Assembly (NCBI GenBank): GCA_020638285.1
Contig: JACKIV010000002.1
Location: 352,693-416,692 of the forward strand
Length of the DNA stretch: 64,000 nt
Direction of reading: 5' to 3'
Source: Rhodospirillales bacterium
GTDB taxonomy: Bacteria; Pseudomonadota; Alphaproteobacteria; Micavibrionales; Micavibrionaceae
A program made the position numbers and the translations under genes. The notes under the pieces were generated by a model. That model had not been told where the DNA came from. It worked only from the letters and a program-made list of their open reading frames with translations, and made no database searches. Positions 15,463 through 24,983 of the stretch are shown one piece after another; the stretch's first letter is position 1, and each line of letters starts with the position of its first letter.

Positions 15463-18010
15463 GCAAACGGCGCAGGTATTCCAGTTCCGTTTCAGGGCGC
15501 GAGGGGTCTGCGGCGCGGTCGCGCAGGGTTTTGAGAATCGCGTCCACGCGGCGTTTTTCAGCCTCCGTTGGAACCTCTACGTCCTGATCGTCCAGAAGCC
15601 CGGAGGGGCGGTTCGGGTCGCGTTGCGGGCGTCCGAGCGGGTCAAACTCTCCGGTGCTGCCCAGCGCCAGACCCGTCATTTTTCCAAGTTTTTCAGACAG
15701 TGCTGAGGCCATATCCTTTGCGCCCTCGCGCAGGTGACGCAAGGCTTTGTCCTGATGCGGGATGGCGCGGGTCGGATCATTTTCGCCCAGCGCCGCCGAC
15801 GCATCGCGCATGGACAGTTCGGCTTTTCCCAGATTGTCTGGAACATCGCCGTTTGCTGCGCCGACTTCTTTCATGATCTGGCCCAGGACAAGACGCAGGG
15901 CTTCCTGTTCGGCCTTATTGGCCCGCGTATCGCCCCCGGGCGGTGGCGAGGCTGACCCGGCGTTGGGGGGCGGTGGCATTTTCCCCATATTCGGCCCACC
16001 GGGGCCCGTGGGGGGCAAAAGGTCCGGCCATGACAGGTCTGGAGTCCTGCCATGTTCCTGAGCCTGCGTGAGGGTCTGGTCGCGCAAGGCTTCCTGTTTG
16101 CGGACAAGCTCCTGCAATTCGGAGATGCCTTCGGCCATGGCCTGCATGTCTTCGGGCATGGGGGCCAGCGTTGACGTGCCCAGAGAATCGGTGAGTTTTT
16201 GAAGGCGCGAGAGCATCTCCATGGCTTTTTCGCGGTCGCCGGACAGGGATTCGGCGTTCAGGCGGTCTAAAAACCGCTGCAACGCATTTCCGTCCAGAAC
16301 GTCCGCCATCATATCGGGTGGCATGATGGGGACGCTTTGCCCTTCGGCCATGCGTTTTTGAATCTCCTTTCCGAGCTCTGAGAAATAATGTGCCAGAGCT
16401 TGGCGGAGTTGGTCGTTCAACTCGGCAAGTTCCTCGTCCGGGGTGTCGGGGTCGCGCAGGGCCTGTTCCAGGGCATCGCGGGCGGCGCGCAGATCCCGCG
16501 CGGCCAGAGACAGGTTTCCGTCCTCGATCTTCAGGGCGGTGTCCCATAATATATCCATAACCTCGCGGACCGAGGCGACATCGTCCGTGTAAAACAGGCG
16601 CGAGGCCGCGCTGCGCAGGGCCAGAAATACGGTCGTGTCGCCCCCATACAGGCCGGGGCGGGAGAGGATGTCTTCAATTTCCCCTGACGTTTCCTCGCGG
16701 CTGGCCAGAGGAGTCCAGCCCAGTTCCTTGCGCAGGGCCACAAGGCGTTTTGCGATCGGGTGACGAAACTCACGTTCCGGCAGAACGACAGAAACCGGGC
16801 CCAGCGTGGCTTTCTGGCCTATCGCGTCCGTGACCGTAAAGGTCATCAAAACGGGCAGTCCGGCCCAGGGGTGGGCGGACAGATCGTAGACTGGATTAAC
16901 GTCGGTTTGGGTCTTTGCGGGGGACATGACGGGGCGGCTTTGGCTCAGAGGTTCGCCCAGAGGCATATCGCCTGCCGCCGGATCCGGGGTCATGTTCATG
17001 ACCATATCCCGCACGCCATAATCGTCTTGCGTGGTCAGGGAGAAGCGAATCTGGCCTTGGGCCAGAGTTTCGGGTTTTGTTTTTTCAGCCAAAGTCGGAG
17101 GGGCGTCAGGGATGTAAGCATAGGCAAACGTGGCGCGGGGCAGGCCGAACTGGTGAATCTCAAGCCGCGCAGAGTCTGTGTTTACAGGTGGGGTGCCGGG
17201 AAACTCTCCGCCGTGCGTGTCGGGGTCAAGGGAGGGCAGGGGATGATCCACGCCGCCCATCCAGAAAATCGGTGTTCCCCACCCGCCTGAAACCCGAACC
17301 TTGACCACTGACCCTTGCGGCAGGGTCAATGGCGGCTCATTTTCTGGTAAATAACGTCCTGCGATGGACGTCGCGGGCAGGCCTGTGTATTTCGGCGGGT
17401 TTATCCATAAGGTGATTGGTGCGTGACCCGGCTCATCATCTGCATCGGCTCCGCGAAAAGGGATCAGGGCCTGTTGAAGAAGCGCCGGGCCCTGTGCTCC
17501 GGCCATCACCAGCCCGGCGGTCAGAAGCAGAGCCGCGCCATGACGCAGCGCGAGCGGGTCATGACGCGCCATGATCGGGTCAGGGCCGAACAGGCGGGCT
17601 TTTTGGGCTTCGCTTGCGCTCCGCCGACGGGCCGCATTCCAGAGGATTTGAGTCTGTGGGGCAGGCGCGGTGTCGGCCATGCGGTCCCCTGCGGCGGTCA
17701 ATGGTCGGTGCAAGAGGCCGCTTTTGCACTCGATCCGGCGCAGCGCATCATGACGCGAGGGCAGGTGAAAGGCCTTTGCCCCTTTCACAGAAAACCAGAA
17801 AAATCCGATATAAAACAAAGCTCCGGCTAGTGGCAGGCCGTATGGTCCAAACACGGACGGTGCATCGGTCAGGATCAACCCGACCCAGAATGCGGCCCAG
17901 AATGCGGCCTGCCATGTGGAGCGGATCAGGGTTTCAAGGGCAAGCCCTCCCCACGCCGCGCCGTATTTCCACGCAGGAAGTCCGGGCGGAAGGGGCTGTT
18001 TTGAGGTCAT
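15449..18010 (-). CDS. DUF4175 / TIGR02302 family membrane protein
   Basis: The 853-residue product has N-terminal hydrophobic segments at about residues 30-48, 56-75 and 157-178. A large soluble part with Pro-rich stretches follows, then helical Glu/Arg/Leu-rich regions and a C-terminal tail containing DPLGRPQRDP and YLRRLLKQF. This is the pattern of the alphaproteobacterial DUF4175 family, whose biochemical role is not known. It follows ilvE, overlapping it by 4 bases (ATGA), which points to translational coupling. The Pro/Gly/Met-rich segment near residues 655-690 is probably disordered. Confidence 0.85.
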   Translation of the reverse strand: MTSKQPLPPGLPAWKYGAAWGGLALETLIRSTWQAAFWAAFWVGLILTDAPSVFGPYGLPLAGALFYIGFFWFSVKGAKAFHLPSRHDALRRIECKSGLLHRPLTAAGDRMADTAPAPQTQILWNAARRRSASEAQKARLFGPDPIMARHDPLALRHGAALLLTAGLVMAGAQGPALLQQALIPFRGADADDEPGHAPITLWINPPKYTGLPATSIAGRYLPENEPPLTLPQGSVVKVRVSGGWGTPIFWMGGVDHPLPSLDPDTHGGEFPGTPPVNTDSARLEIHQFGLPRATFAYAYIPDAPPTLAEKTKPETLAQGQIRFSLTTQDDYGVRDMVMNMTPDPAAGDMPLGEPLSQSRPVMSPAKTQTDVNPVYDLSAHPWAGLPVLMTFTVTDAIGQKATLGPVSVVLPEREFRHPIAKRLVALRKELGWTPLASREETSGEIEDILSRPGLYGGDTTVFLALRSAASRLFYTDDVASVREVMDILWDTALKIEDGNLSLAARDLRAARDALEQALRDPDTPDEELAELNDQLRQALAHYFSELGKEIQKRMAEGQSVPIMPPDMMADVLDGNALQRFLDRLNAESLSGDREKAMEMLSRLQKLTDSLGTSTLAPMPEDMQAMAEGISELQELVRKQEALRDQTLTQAQEHGRTPDLSWPDLLPPTGPGGPNMGKMPPPPNAGSASPPPGGDTRANKAEQEALRLVLGQIMKEVGAANGDVPDNLGKAELSMRDASAALGENDPTRAIPHQDKALRHLREGAKDMASALSEKLGKMTGLALGSTGEFDPLGRPQRDPNRPSGLLDDQDVEVPTEAEKRRVDAILKTLRDRAADPSRPETELEYLRRLLKQF

Positions 18011-18903
18011 GCGTCGCCTGCCGTCAAGGGCTTGCCCCGTACAAGATTTTCATAAGCCAACCTCAGCTTTCTTGTGATCGGACCAACGGTATAAGTTTTT
18101 TGATCGATTCGTCCGACGGCCATAACCTCGGCGGCGCTGCCCGTGACAAAGATTTCGGAAAATTTCCCCAGATCTTCGGGCATGATGACGGTTTCCTCAA
18201 ACGGGATTCCGAAATCCTTTGCAAGGCCGATAACCGTCTGGCGGGTGAGGCCATTGAGGAAACAATCCGGAATCGGGGTTTTCAAAACACCGTTTTCAAC
18301 AGCGAACAGGTTTGCACCCGTGGCCTCGGCTACTTGACCCCGATAGTCCAGCATCAGGGCATCGTCGAACCCGTCTTTTTCGGCGGCATGCTTGGACATG
18401 GTGCCAATCATGTACAGCCCGGCGGCTTTGGCGTGAACAGGTGCCGTATCGGGGGAGGGTTTGCGCCAGTGCGAGGTTCTCAGGGAGATTCCGTTTTCCC
18501 GTTTTTCAGGGCTGAAATAACTCGGCCATGTCCAGCAGGCAATGGCCAGATGGGTCTTTGTTGCTTGCGCCGAGACCCCCATCTGTTCGCTGCCCCGCCA
18601 GGCAACAGCCCGGATGTATCCGTCCACGATGTTGTTGACGCGCAGGGTTTCTTTTTTTGCCGCGTCAATTTTTTCGGGCCCCCACGGAAATTCCATATCC
18701 ATCAGTGCGGCTGATTTCGCAAGTCGGACAGAATGATCCGTACAGCGGAAAATCTGACCGTCATAGGATCGCTCGCCTTCAAAGACGCAGCTTCCATAAT
18801 GAAGACCATGCGTCAGGACGTGGATTTTAGCATCACGCCACGGGATGAGTTTTCCGTCAAACCAGATCACGCCATCGCGATCATCAAATGGAATCAAGGA
18901 CAT
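18007..18903 (-). CDS. ilvE: Branched-chain amino acid aminotransferase
   Basis: This class IV PLP enzyme makes the last step of leucine, isoleucine and valine synthesis from 2-keto acids with glutamate. The 298-residue chain shows HGLHYGSCVFEGERSY near the start, the PLP lysine in PVHAKAAGLYMIG (Lys159), and AEATGANLFAVENG and FVTGSAAEVMAVGRID further on, all typical of IlvE. Length matches the family. It begins a leftward unit with the DUF4175 gene and has 117 bases of non-coding sequence upstream, after dapB, where its promoter should lie. Confidence 0.95.
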   Translation of the reverse strand: MSLIPFDDRDGVIWFDGKLIPWRDAKIHVLTHGLHYGSCVFEGERSYDGQIFRCTDHSVRLAKSAALMDMEFPWGPEKIDAAKKETLRVNNIVDGYIRAVAWRGSEQMGVSAQATKTHLAIACWTWPSYFSPEKRENGISLRTSHWRKPSPDTAPVHAKAAGLYMIGTMSKHAAEKDGFDDALMLDYRGQVAEATGANLFAVENGVLKTPIPDCFLNGLTRQTVIGLAKDFGIPFEETVIMPEDLGKFSEIFVTGSAAEVMAVGRIDQKTYTVGPITRKLRLAYENLVRGKPLTAGDA

Positions 18904-19020
18904 CTTGGTTTTTCTATCTCTTTTGGATGAAGAAGGGTCACGACAAAATGGTGCGGGATAAGCCCGCCCACGCCCAAGTCTATCAGAAGCCGCCCCGCGT
19001 GGTAAAGACCAAGGACGCGT

Positions 19021-19800
19021 TTATATAAGCCCCAGAACATCGCGCATGTTGTACAGACCCGGTGGGCGGTGGATCAGCCAGAGGGCGGCGCGCAAAGCCC
19101 CGCGTGCAAACAAAGTCCGATCCGTGGCGCGGTGGGTCAGTTCCAGCCTCTCGCCCGCGCCATAGAAAAAAACGGTGTGGTCGCCCGTGACGTCTCCGCC
19201 CCGAGCAACGGAAAACCCGATCTCGTTTTTTGTACGTGGGCCCGCCGCTCCGTTTCGGTCAAAAACAAAGGACTTCCGGCCCTCGTCCTCCCGTCCTTTT
19301 GCGGCGGCCCGCCCCAGCGCCAGCGCGGTGCCAGACGGCGCATCGATCTTGGCGCGGTGATGGGCTTCGAAAATCTCAATGTCCCAGTCGGGTCCAAGCG
19401 CGGCGCTGGCCTGCTCTACCAGAGCGCTCAGGAGCGTTATCCCGGCGCTCATGTTCGGCGCGTACAAAACCGGGGCTTCCCGCGCCGCGTCCACGATTTC
19501 CTTTTCGTCCGCAGGGGTAAGGCCCGTTGTTCCGATGATGCAGGGCTTATGGGCTTTGGCGGCCAGCCAGACAAGGCGGCGCGTGGCCTCAGGCATTGTG
19601 AAATCTATCAGAACGTCAGAGCGGTCGATCAATTCCTGCGGATCGTGGGTAAGGAAACAGTCTCCGCTCAGGGATTCGTTCGGTGCAACGCTTCCGCCTG
19701 CCAGTTCTACTCCCTTCCACGCGCCGGAGAGAATTTCCTGAACAACAAGCGTCCCCATCCGTCCCCGACATCCTGCTACGCCGATTTTTATCTGATCCAT
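19021..19800 (-). CDS. dapB: 4-hydroxy-tetrahydrodipicolinate reductase
   Basis: It performs the NAD(P)H-dependent reduction step of the diaminopimelate/lysine pathway, supplying cell-wall precursor and lysine. The 259-residue chain has the dinucleotide-binding GVAGCRGRMGTLV, the TMPEAT segment, TTGLTP, and the signature EAHHRAKIDAPSGTAL with catalytic His147 and Lys151. Length is normal for DapB. It is transcribed leftward and alone; 111 bases separate it from the treY stop. Confidence 0.96.
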   Translation of the reverse strand: MDQIKIGVAGCRGRMGTLVVQEILSGAWKGVELAGGSVAPNESLSGDCFLTHDPQELIDRSDVLIDFTMPEATRRLVWLAAKAHKPCIIGTTGLTPADEKEIVDAAREAPVLYAPNMSAGITLLSALVEQASAALGPDWDIEIFEAHHRAKIDAPSGTALALGRAAAKGREDEGRKSFVFDRNGAAGPRTKNEIGFSVARGGDVTGDHTVFFYGAGERLELTHRATDRTLFARGALRAALWLIHRPPGLYNMRDVLGLI

Positions 19801-19845
19801 TTTAAACAGCCCTCCATGCCCTTAAAATAAACCGGAATCGGGGCA

Positions 19846-19884
19846 AAAGAAAAGGACGCCCTTTGCCGGGCGATGGCAAAGGGC
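19846..19884 (-). terminator. Rho-independent terminator of treY
   Basis: Reading leftward, GCCCTTTGCC and GGCAAAGGGC form a perfect 10-base stem with a 7-base loop (19858-19884), followed by a T-rich stretch, TCCTTTTCTTTTG. It lies 28 bases after the treY stop and before dapB. Confidence 0.8.
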
Positions 19885-19911
19885 ATAATTTTCAGAATCC
19901 TGAGGTTTTGA

Positions 19912-22869
19912 TTACGAAGGCTCGGGCGTGTCTTTTATCCAGCCTCTTTTTTTCTCCATGAGAATGGCGGGGACGGAAGATTTTTCAAGAAGTCTGGCCA
20001 GAGGCAGTGCGCCGTCCTTGATTGTGTAGGTGTCTCCGGTCAGGGTGTTCTCCAGTTCTGTTCCGTCCTTAAGGTCGACGCTCAGCGCGGCGTTGTCGTT
20101 GAAGATTCCTTTCAGGGACAGGCCCTCACCGATTTTTGCCGCGTCCTTGCCGCGAATGACAGGCGCGACCACGATGGCGGAGTCCTGGCCACGACGTCTT
20201 TCAAATGCAATGACTTCGCTGCCGTTTCTTGTCCCAAGGTGCTTGCCTTCGACCAGAGGAGTGTAGTCACCCTTCGTGAACAGCTCCGGATTTTCGGCCC
20301 GAACCTGAAGCGCGCGCCAGAGCGTATGCAGGAACAAATCTCCGTTGCGCGGATCTTTGGCCAGTTCTGTGCGGCTGGGCGGGGTTTGTGTCCATTCCCG
20401 GAGTTTGTCCGCAGACAGCCCAAAATCAACCGGGCGTCGGTTGTCGGGATCGACGAGGGACTGGCGGTGCGTCGGTTGTTCAATGCCCTGATAGATATCC
20501 GGGACTCCCGGCGAGGCAATTTGCAGGACCGTCTGGGAAATATCGGACTGCAAGGCAACGGGCAAAATTGTATCCCGGAAGTTCAGAAGCTCAAGGAGAA
20601 ACGTGTTCCGGCTGCCTTTCTTCAGAAGATGATCGACGAAATCCAGACACGATTTTTCATAGGCCGGATCATTGTTGATCCAGTTCGTGGTGGCTTTGCT
20701 CTCACGAATAGCCTTGAGCGTGAATTCTTTCATCCGGTCGCGGAAACCGTCAATCCGGTCATCCGTGTTGTCCGTGATATCAAGTGGAAGTGCGCCGATA
20801 ATCGTTTGGTAGATGGTCAGTTCGTCAACAGGCGAGGGGCCTTTTTCCGTTCTGTATTTTGCGTTGTCGTTTTTCCATCCCTCGACAAGCGTATCATAGT
20901 CCTCCGGCGTATGTGTGATGGCGTTGATGATGGCGCGCGTCAGAGGGCCAAGTTTTGTGTCATGCGTCTGAAGCGTTGTCAGACCCAAGGGATGGTGGGC
21001 GGCCTGATGTGTGTTGAATGCGTGGAACGCCCGGGTCGATGTGCCGAATGTTCCGGGGTCGCCGCCGACCTCGTTGAGCGAGCGCAGGCGCGCATAAAGA
21101 TAATACGCCGTGTTCTCCTTTGCGATGGCCATCAAGGGGGCGCAAAGCTGCTGGAACTTCCAGCGAAAATCGGCTTTGTCCTTTTGCGCCTGTTCCGGGT
21201 TTCGGGAATGATTTTTTTCGCTGGGCGGTTTGCCGAGCAGAATATCGCCGATAAAATCGATGGCTTTTCCATAGGTGGCTGTGTTCGATTGGCTCTTTGC
21301 CCGGGTCAGAGCTTCCTGAATGCGTTCTTTGTCTTCGTCATCCAGCGAACCGTCCCTGTCGGCATAGGTTCGGTAAACATCGAATTCACAAACAATCAGA
21401 GAGGCTGCAACCCTGAGCATGTCATTGCTGAAGTCCCGGGTCATGGCGCTGTCTTTGGCAACTCTTTCGGCCAGCGTGGCGAGATCACTGATTTCGCTGC
21501 GCAGGGTCTGTGCCAGGGTATCTTTTTTGGTCACGGCCAGAATTTCGCCGAAGCTTCGTCTGTCTCCGGTAAAATCCTGATAGGCGTTTGTTAAGGCGCT
21601 TTCAGATTTTCTGTCGAGGAAAAGCCCCTGAACGATATTCAGGGCTTCATATCCGGTCGTTCCCTGAGCGGGCCAGTCCTGTTTGAGTTTTTCTTCGCCT
21701 TCGAGGATTTTTTCGACAACGATAGGGAAGTTTTTTGCGTGTTCCGGATCGTTCGGGAAAATGTCTGTTATTTTTCCCCGCAGTTTTTCCAGATATCCCT
21801 TCGGATCAGCAAGGCCGTCGACATGGTCAAGCCGCAGGCCCTGAATGACATCTTCCTTGATCAGTTTCAGCAAGGTTGAATGTGTGTAATCGAAAACCTC
21901 GGGATTTTCCTGACACAGGGTGATGAGATCCTTGATGTTGAAAAATCGCTTGTAATTGATGTCCGTTTCACCGAAATGCCACTCGGTGAGGCGGTAATTC
22001 TGCCGGTCGTGCAGGGCCAGAAAATCGTTCCGTCCTTCTTTTGAGTTGTAGTGCGCGAGGAGTCCGTCGATGCGATTCCGGAACGCGTCATTTCCCTTAT
22101 ATTCGTCCTTAAGTCCGGAATAGAGGTTCTCAGCCGCTTTTTTATGGCTTTCGTGGGAATTCCCGGGATTTTTCTGGAATTGGGCGAAGGGCCGGAGCAT
22201 CTTACCAGAGCTGACCTTGTCAAAGGCAGATCCCTGACCATCTGGATCCTGTCCCAGCAGGTCTTCATAACAATCTGGAGAGATCGGATAATAATTGTCC
22301 CAGTACTGGATCAGGAGTTTTCCCGTTTCCTTGTCATAATGCAGTTTGAGCTGGTAGGTCCCATCTTCCAGAGGATCGTAGACGAGTTCCCCGATTTGCG
22401 CGCCCAGCGTGGGGACGATCAGTTTTCCATCCGCTTTTTCCTTTTCCCAGTTGATGAGGAAGAATTTGGCGTGTTCGCTTTCTTCTCCCCACTCGAAGAC
22501 ATCTTCCATGAATTTGTTTTTCGGGTCAGCGGCGAGGTGGTTCGGGACCCAGTCGATCATCATCGACAGCCCGCGTTTTCTGCATTCCTGACTCAATGCG
22601 CGCAGACCGTTTTCCCCGCCAAGGGCCTCCCGGATCTTCGTGGGATCGATTCCGTCATAGCCGTGTTCGGAGCCTTCCCGGGCTTCGAAAGGGGGGGACA
22701 GGTAAAGGGTCGAGATGCCGAGAGCCTTCAGATAGTCAAGTTGTTCGATGATCCGCGCGAAGGTCGTGCCCGGCTTGCCGTGTTTGTTGGGCGTCAGCTG
22801 GATTCTGTAGGTGGCGTGGGTGTGAGCGGAATTGCCCGCGATCTGCGCGGGGGAAGCATCTTCCATCAT
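19912..22869 (-). CDS. treY: Maltooligosyl trehalose synthase (TreY-type, GH13)
   Basis: This GH13 enzyme turns the reducing end of a malto-oligosaccharide into a trehalose unit, normally followed by TreZ releasing trehalose. The 985-residue chain begins with ATYRIQLTP and has TLYLSPPFEAREGSEHGYDG, then DWVPNHLA, GLRLDHVDGLADP (catalytic Asp, about residue 348) and VVEKILEGEE (likely acid/base Glu). A late THDTK (about residue 636) is followed by LGPLTRA where typical TreY has RSEDVRAR, so this member is divergent there. AGGAG precedes the start. Promoter, palindrome and terminator mark it as a single-gene unit. No treZ is in the window. Confidence 0.87.
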   Translation of the reverse strand: MMEDASPAQIAGNSAHTHATYRIQLTPNKHGKPGTTFARIIEQLDYLKALGISTLYLSPPFEAREGSEHGYDGIDPTKIREALGGENGLRALSQECRKRGLSMMIDWVPNHLAADPKNKFMEDVFEWGEESEHAKFFLINWEKEKADGKLIVPTLGAQIGELVYDPLEDGTYQLKLHYDKETGKLLIQYWDNYYPISPDCYEDLLGQDPDGQGSAFDKVSSGKMLRPFAQFQKNPGNSHESHKKAAENLYSGLKDEYKGNDAFRNRIDGLLAHYNSKEGRNDFLALHDRQNYRLTEWHFGETDINYKRFFNIKDLITLCQENPEVFDYTHSTLLKLIKEDVIQGLRLDHVDGLADPKGYLEKLRGKITDIFPNDPEHAKNFPIVVEKILEGEEKLKQDWPAQGTTGYEALNIVQGLFLDRKSESALTNAYQDFTGDRRSFGEILAVTKKDTLAQTLRSEISDLATLAERVAKDSAMTRDFSNDMLRVAASLIVCEFDVYRTYADRDGSLDDEDKERIQEALTRAKSQSNTATYGKAIDFIGDILLGKPPSEKNHSRNPEQAQKDKADFRWKFQQLCAPLMAIAKENTAYYLYARLRSLNEVGGDPGTFGTSTRAFHAFNTHQAAHHPLGLTTLQTHDTKLGPLTRAIINAITHTPEDYDTLVEGWKNDNAKYRTEKGPSPVDELTIYQTIIGALPLDITDNTDDRIDGFRDRMKEFTLKAIRESKATTNWINNDPAYEKSCLDFVDHLLKKGSRNTFLLELLNFRDTILPVALQSDISQTVLQIASPGVPDIYQGIEQPTHRQSLVDPDNRRPVDFGLSADKLREWTQTPPSRTELAKDPRNGDLFLHTLWRALQVRAENPELFTKGDYTPLVEGKHLGTRNGSEVIAFERRRGQDSAIVVAPVIRGKDAAKIGEGLSLKGIFNDNAALSVDLKDGTELENTLTGDTYTIKDGALPLARLLEKSSVPAILMEKKRGWIKDTPEPS

Positions 22870-22950
22870 GACAACACTCCTCTTTTCTCTTTTTCGAGGC
22901 GGCGTTCCGCTTCGTTTTTACCGTTTCCGGGATATTCTCCGATAATGCGT

Positions 22951-22978
22951 ACTTTTACAAAAGGTTTTTTGTAAAAGT
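22951..22978 (-). promoter_or_regulatory. 28-bp perfect palindrome at the treY transcription start
   Basis: Arms ACTTTTACAAAA and TTTTGTAAAAGT (12 bases each, perfect) flank a GGTT centre. It starts about 6 bases downstream of the -10 box of the treY promoter, so it covers the expected start of transcription. It could be an operator for a repressor or a hairpin at the mRNA 5' end. No second copy was noticed in the window. Confidence 0.72.
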
Positions 22979-22983
22979 AATGG

Positions 22984-23012
22984 ATATTATGAAAAAACAA
23001 GAGGGTTGTCAA
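22984..23012 (-). promoter_or_regulatory. treY promoter (sigma-70 type)
   Basis: Reading leftward, TTGACA (23012-23007), a 17-base spacer and TAATAT (22989-22984) form a near-consensus promoter, 115-143 bases upstream of the treY start. It is one of the best promoter matches in the window. Confidence 0.75.
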
Positions 23013-23088
23013 GGCGGATTTTTATGGCACAGTCTTCGGGCGTCTGGTTTTCCGGATCAATGTCGTTCAACGGAGATGCTGAAAAGAT

Positions 23089-24798
23089 CTACCCCGCCCG
23101 GAAAACAGGCAGATCGTCGGCGGAGTCCAGCGCACGGATCAGATCCCTGTCCCGGCCATAGACGTCCTGTCCGAAGACCAGTTGTCCGCGCGAGTCCAGC
23201 CATGCGGTCTGATAGATGATATAGACCGGGATTTGCTTTTCCGCCTTGATATCCACGGTTCGGCCTTTGTCGATCAGGCTCTTCATTTTTTCACTGCTCC
23301 AGCCCTCATTGCCTGACAGGATGAAATCGGCCACGGCTTCCGGGTTTTCAATCCGCACGCAGCCGGAGCTTAAGGTGCGTTCCTCTTCGGCGAACAACTC
23401 GGGCGACGAGGTGTCGTGCAGGTACATGTCATAAGGATTGGGCATCAAAACCCGCACCTTGCCCAGAGCATTCCGGTCGCCTGCGCCCTGAACCATGCTC
23501 ATCTGAGACAGATCGGATCCGTTAACGGATGCCCAGTCGATTTCATACGGGTCGACGCGGACCATCTTTCCGCCCTGTTTTTGCAGCAGGGTAATGCCTT
23601 TTTGAGACAGGTATCCCGGATCATTGACCAGCTTGGGCAGGAAATCCTTGCGCTTGATGGTCGGCGGCACCGTCCAGGTCGGGTTAAACCGCACGCCCGT
23701 GATGGTGGCCTTGAAGTCCTTGGTCCCGCGCACAGGCTTGCCCACGATGACCTTCATTTCATGGAGGACTTTTTCCCCCGCCACGGCCCACAGGGTCTGA
23801 GAGGGGATATTGACGATGATATACCGGTTTGGGCGTTCCTGATCGAGCCAGCGCAGCCGCTCCATATTGGCCAGAATCTGGTTTCTGCGCGCGGTCGGGG
23901 ACTGGTTGAGAACCGCCAAGGTCTTCGGGCCAACAATAGCATCGGCCTGAAGCTTATGGTCCTTTTGGAATGTGGCCACAGCTTTGGCCAGAGAATCGTC
24001 ATAGAAATTCTGCCTGTTTTCCGGTACGGGCGTTCCAAACCGCGCCCGTAAGAGCGGAACCATGGGATGCGAGTCGCCCGGATACAGAGGATGATGACCG
24101 AAATCGAGTGATTTCCAGTCTGCTCCCGTCCCTTCCTTGACCATGCGGATCAACTCTGCCTGCAAGGCGCGGTACAGCGCCCCACGCGGAGCCAGATCTG
24201 TCAGGTCTTTTTCCAGATTGCTGGAGTTTTCTGCCAGAGACAGAATGCGCCCGGCATCCATCGGGGTGCGGCGGATACTGGTTGCGCCTTCGGACCGTCC
24301 GGCCCGCGTGCCGGTGATATCACGTCCGTATCTTACCAGCGCGTCCGTCAGACGGATCTCCAGCGCGGACCGATTTTGTGCTTCAGACCCGGATTTCATC
24401 ATTTGGTCAATGGCTTGAAGGTCGTATTTTGCGGGATTGAGGCCGTGTGTCCAGGCCTGATCCAGAACTGAAACCAGATCATGCGCCGCCCTGTTCGGGC
24501 CGTTTCCGCCGATCCACAGCGGGGCATTCGAGCGGGCGGCGTAAAAAGCGCGGATGGCCTGCGCATCGGATAATTTGCGTCCGTCTATCTTTCCGGCGGC
24601 GATGTAGGTCCGCAGATCCGGCGCCTCCCGTACGGGCAGAGCAGGTAAATCAGTTTCTGCTGCGGCCAGTTGAAGGACGGGCGAGGGGATCTCTGCGGCT
24701 CCGGCGATTTGCATGCACCCAAGAAGAAGGGCGGCAGACAGGCCCGCAATCAAAGGTAAACCCCGATGGTTTTTTGACACGAGCGCGCAGATCGCCAT
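23089..24798 (-). CDS. L,D-transpeptidase of the YcbB/LdtD class
   Basis: A periplasmic enzyme that cross-links peptidoglycan by 3-3 bonds or attaches proteins to it. The 569-residue chain has an N-terminal export signal (LLLGC and AGAAE offer both lipobox-like and signal-peptidase-I-like sites). An N-terminal YcbB-type domain follows, then a peptidoglycan-binding segment (AVATFQKDHKL, DAIVGPKTLAVL, about residues 270-300). The catalytic YkuD domain has HDTSSPELFAEEERTLSSGC (catalytic Cys about residue 479) followed by VRIENP. This order and the large insert in the catalytic domain fit the LdtD class. It lies between treY and the GH65 gene but has its own upstream space of 185 bases. Confidence 0.93.
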   Translation of the reverse strand: MAICALVSKNHRGLPLIAGLSAALLLGCMQIAGAAEIPSPVLQLAAAETDLPALPVREAPDLRTYIAAGKIDGRKLSDAQAIRAFYAARSNAPLWIGGNGPNRAAHDLVSVLDQAWTHGLNPAKYDLQAIDQMMKSGSEAQNRSALEIRLTDALVRYGRDITGTRAGRSEGATSIRRTPMDAGRILSLAENSSNLEKDLTDLAPRGALYRALQAELIRMVKEGTGADWKSLDFGHHPLYPGDSHPMVPLLRARFGTPVPENRQNFYDDSLAKAVATFQKDHKLQADAIVGPKTLAVLNQSPTARRNQILANMERLRWLDQERPNRYIIVNIPSQTLWAVAGEKVLHEMKVIVGKPVRGTKDFKATITGVRFNPTWTVPPTIKRKDFLPKLVNDPGYLSQKGITLLQKQGGKMVRVDPYEIDWASVNGSDLSQMSMVQGAGDRNALGKVRVLMPNPYDMYLHDTSSPELFAEEERTLSSGCVRIENPEAVADFILSGNEGWSSEKMKSLIDKGRTVDIKAEKQIPVYIIYQTAWLDSRGQLVFGQDVYGRDRDLIRALDSADDLPVFRAG

Positions 24799-24920
24799 GG
24801 GTTAGAACCCTCCCCTTAATAATATGTCGCGTTTTCCCACGTCGACCAGTGTGCCTGAGTTTTGGTTAAAACGGATTTACCGTATTTCTCGAATTTTATG
24901 TATTTTTACGGGAAATCATG

Positions 24921-24954
24921 AAAAAAACCCCTCTTCCCTTGAGGGGGAGAGGGG
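24921..24954 (-). terminator. Terminator of the pgmB-GH65 unit
   Basis: Reading leftward, a C-rich arm CCCCTCTCCCC and a G-rich arm GGGAAGAGGGG fold into a stem followed by a run of seven T. It lies 30-63 bases after the GH65 stop. Confidence 0.75.
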
Positions 24955-24983
24955 GGTGTGTTTGAAGTCAATCGGGTTCGGTT

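Noticed and set aside
20239..21594. A 451-residue open frame opposite treY
   Set aside because: Shadow frame of the TreY gene with no ribosome-binding site or domain.
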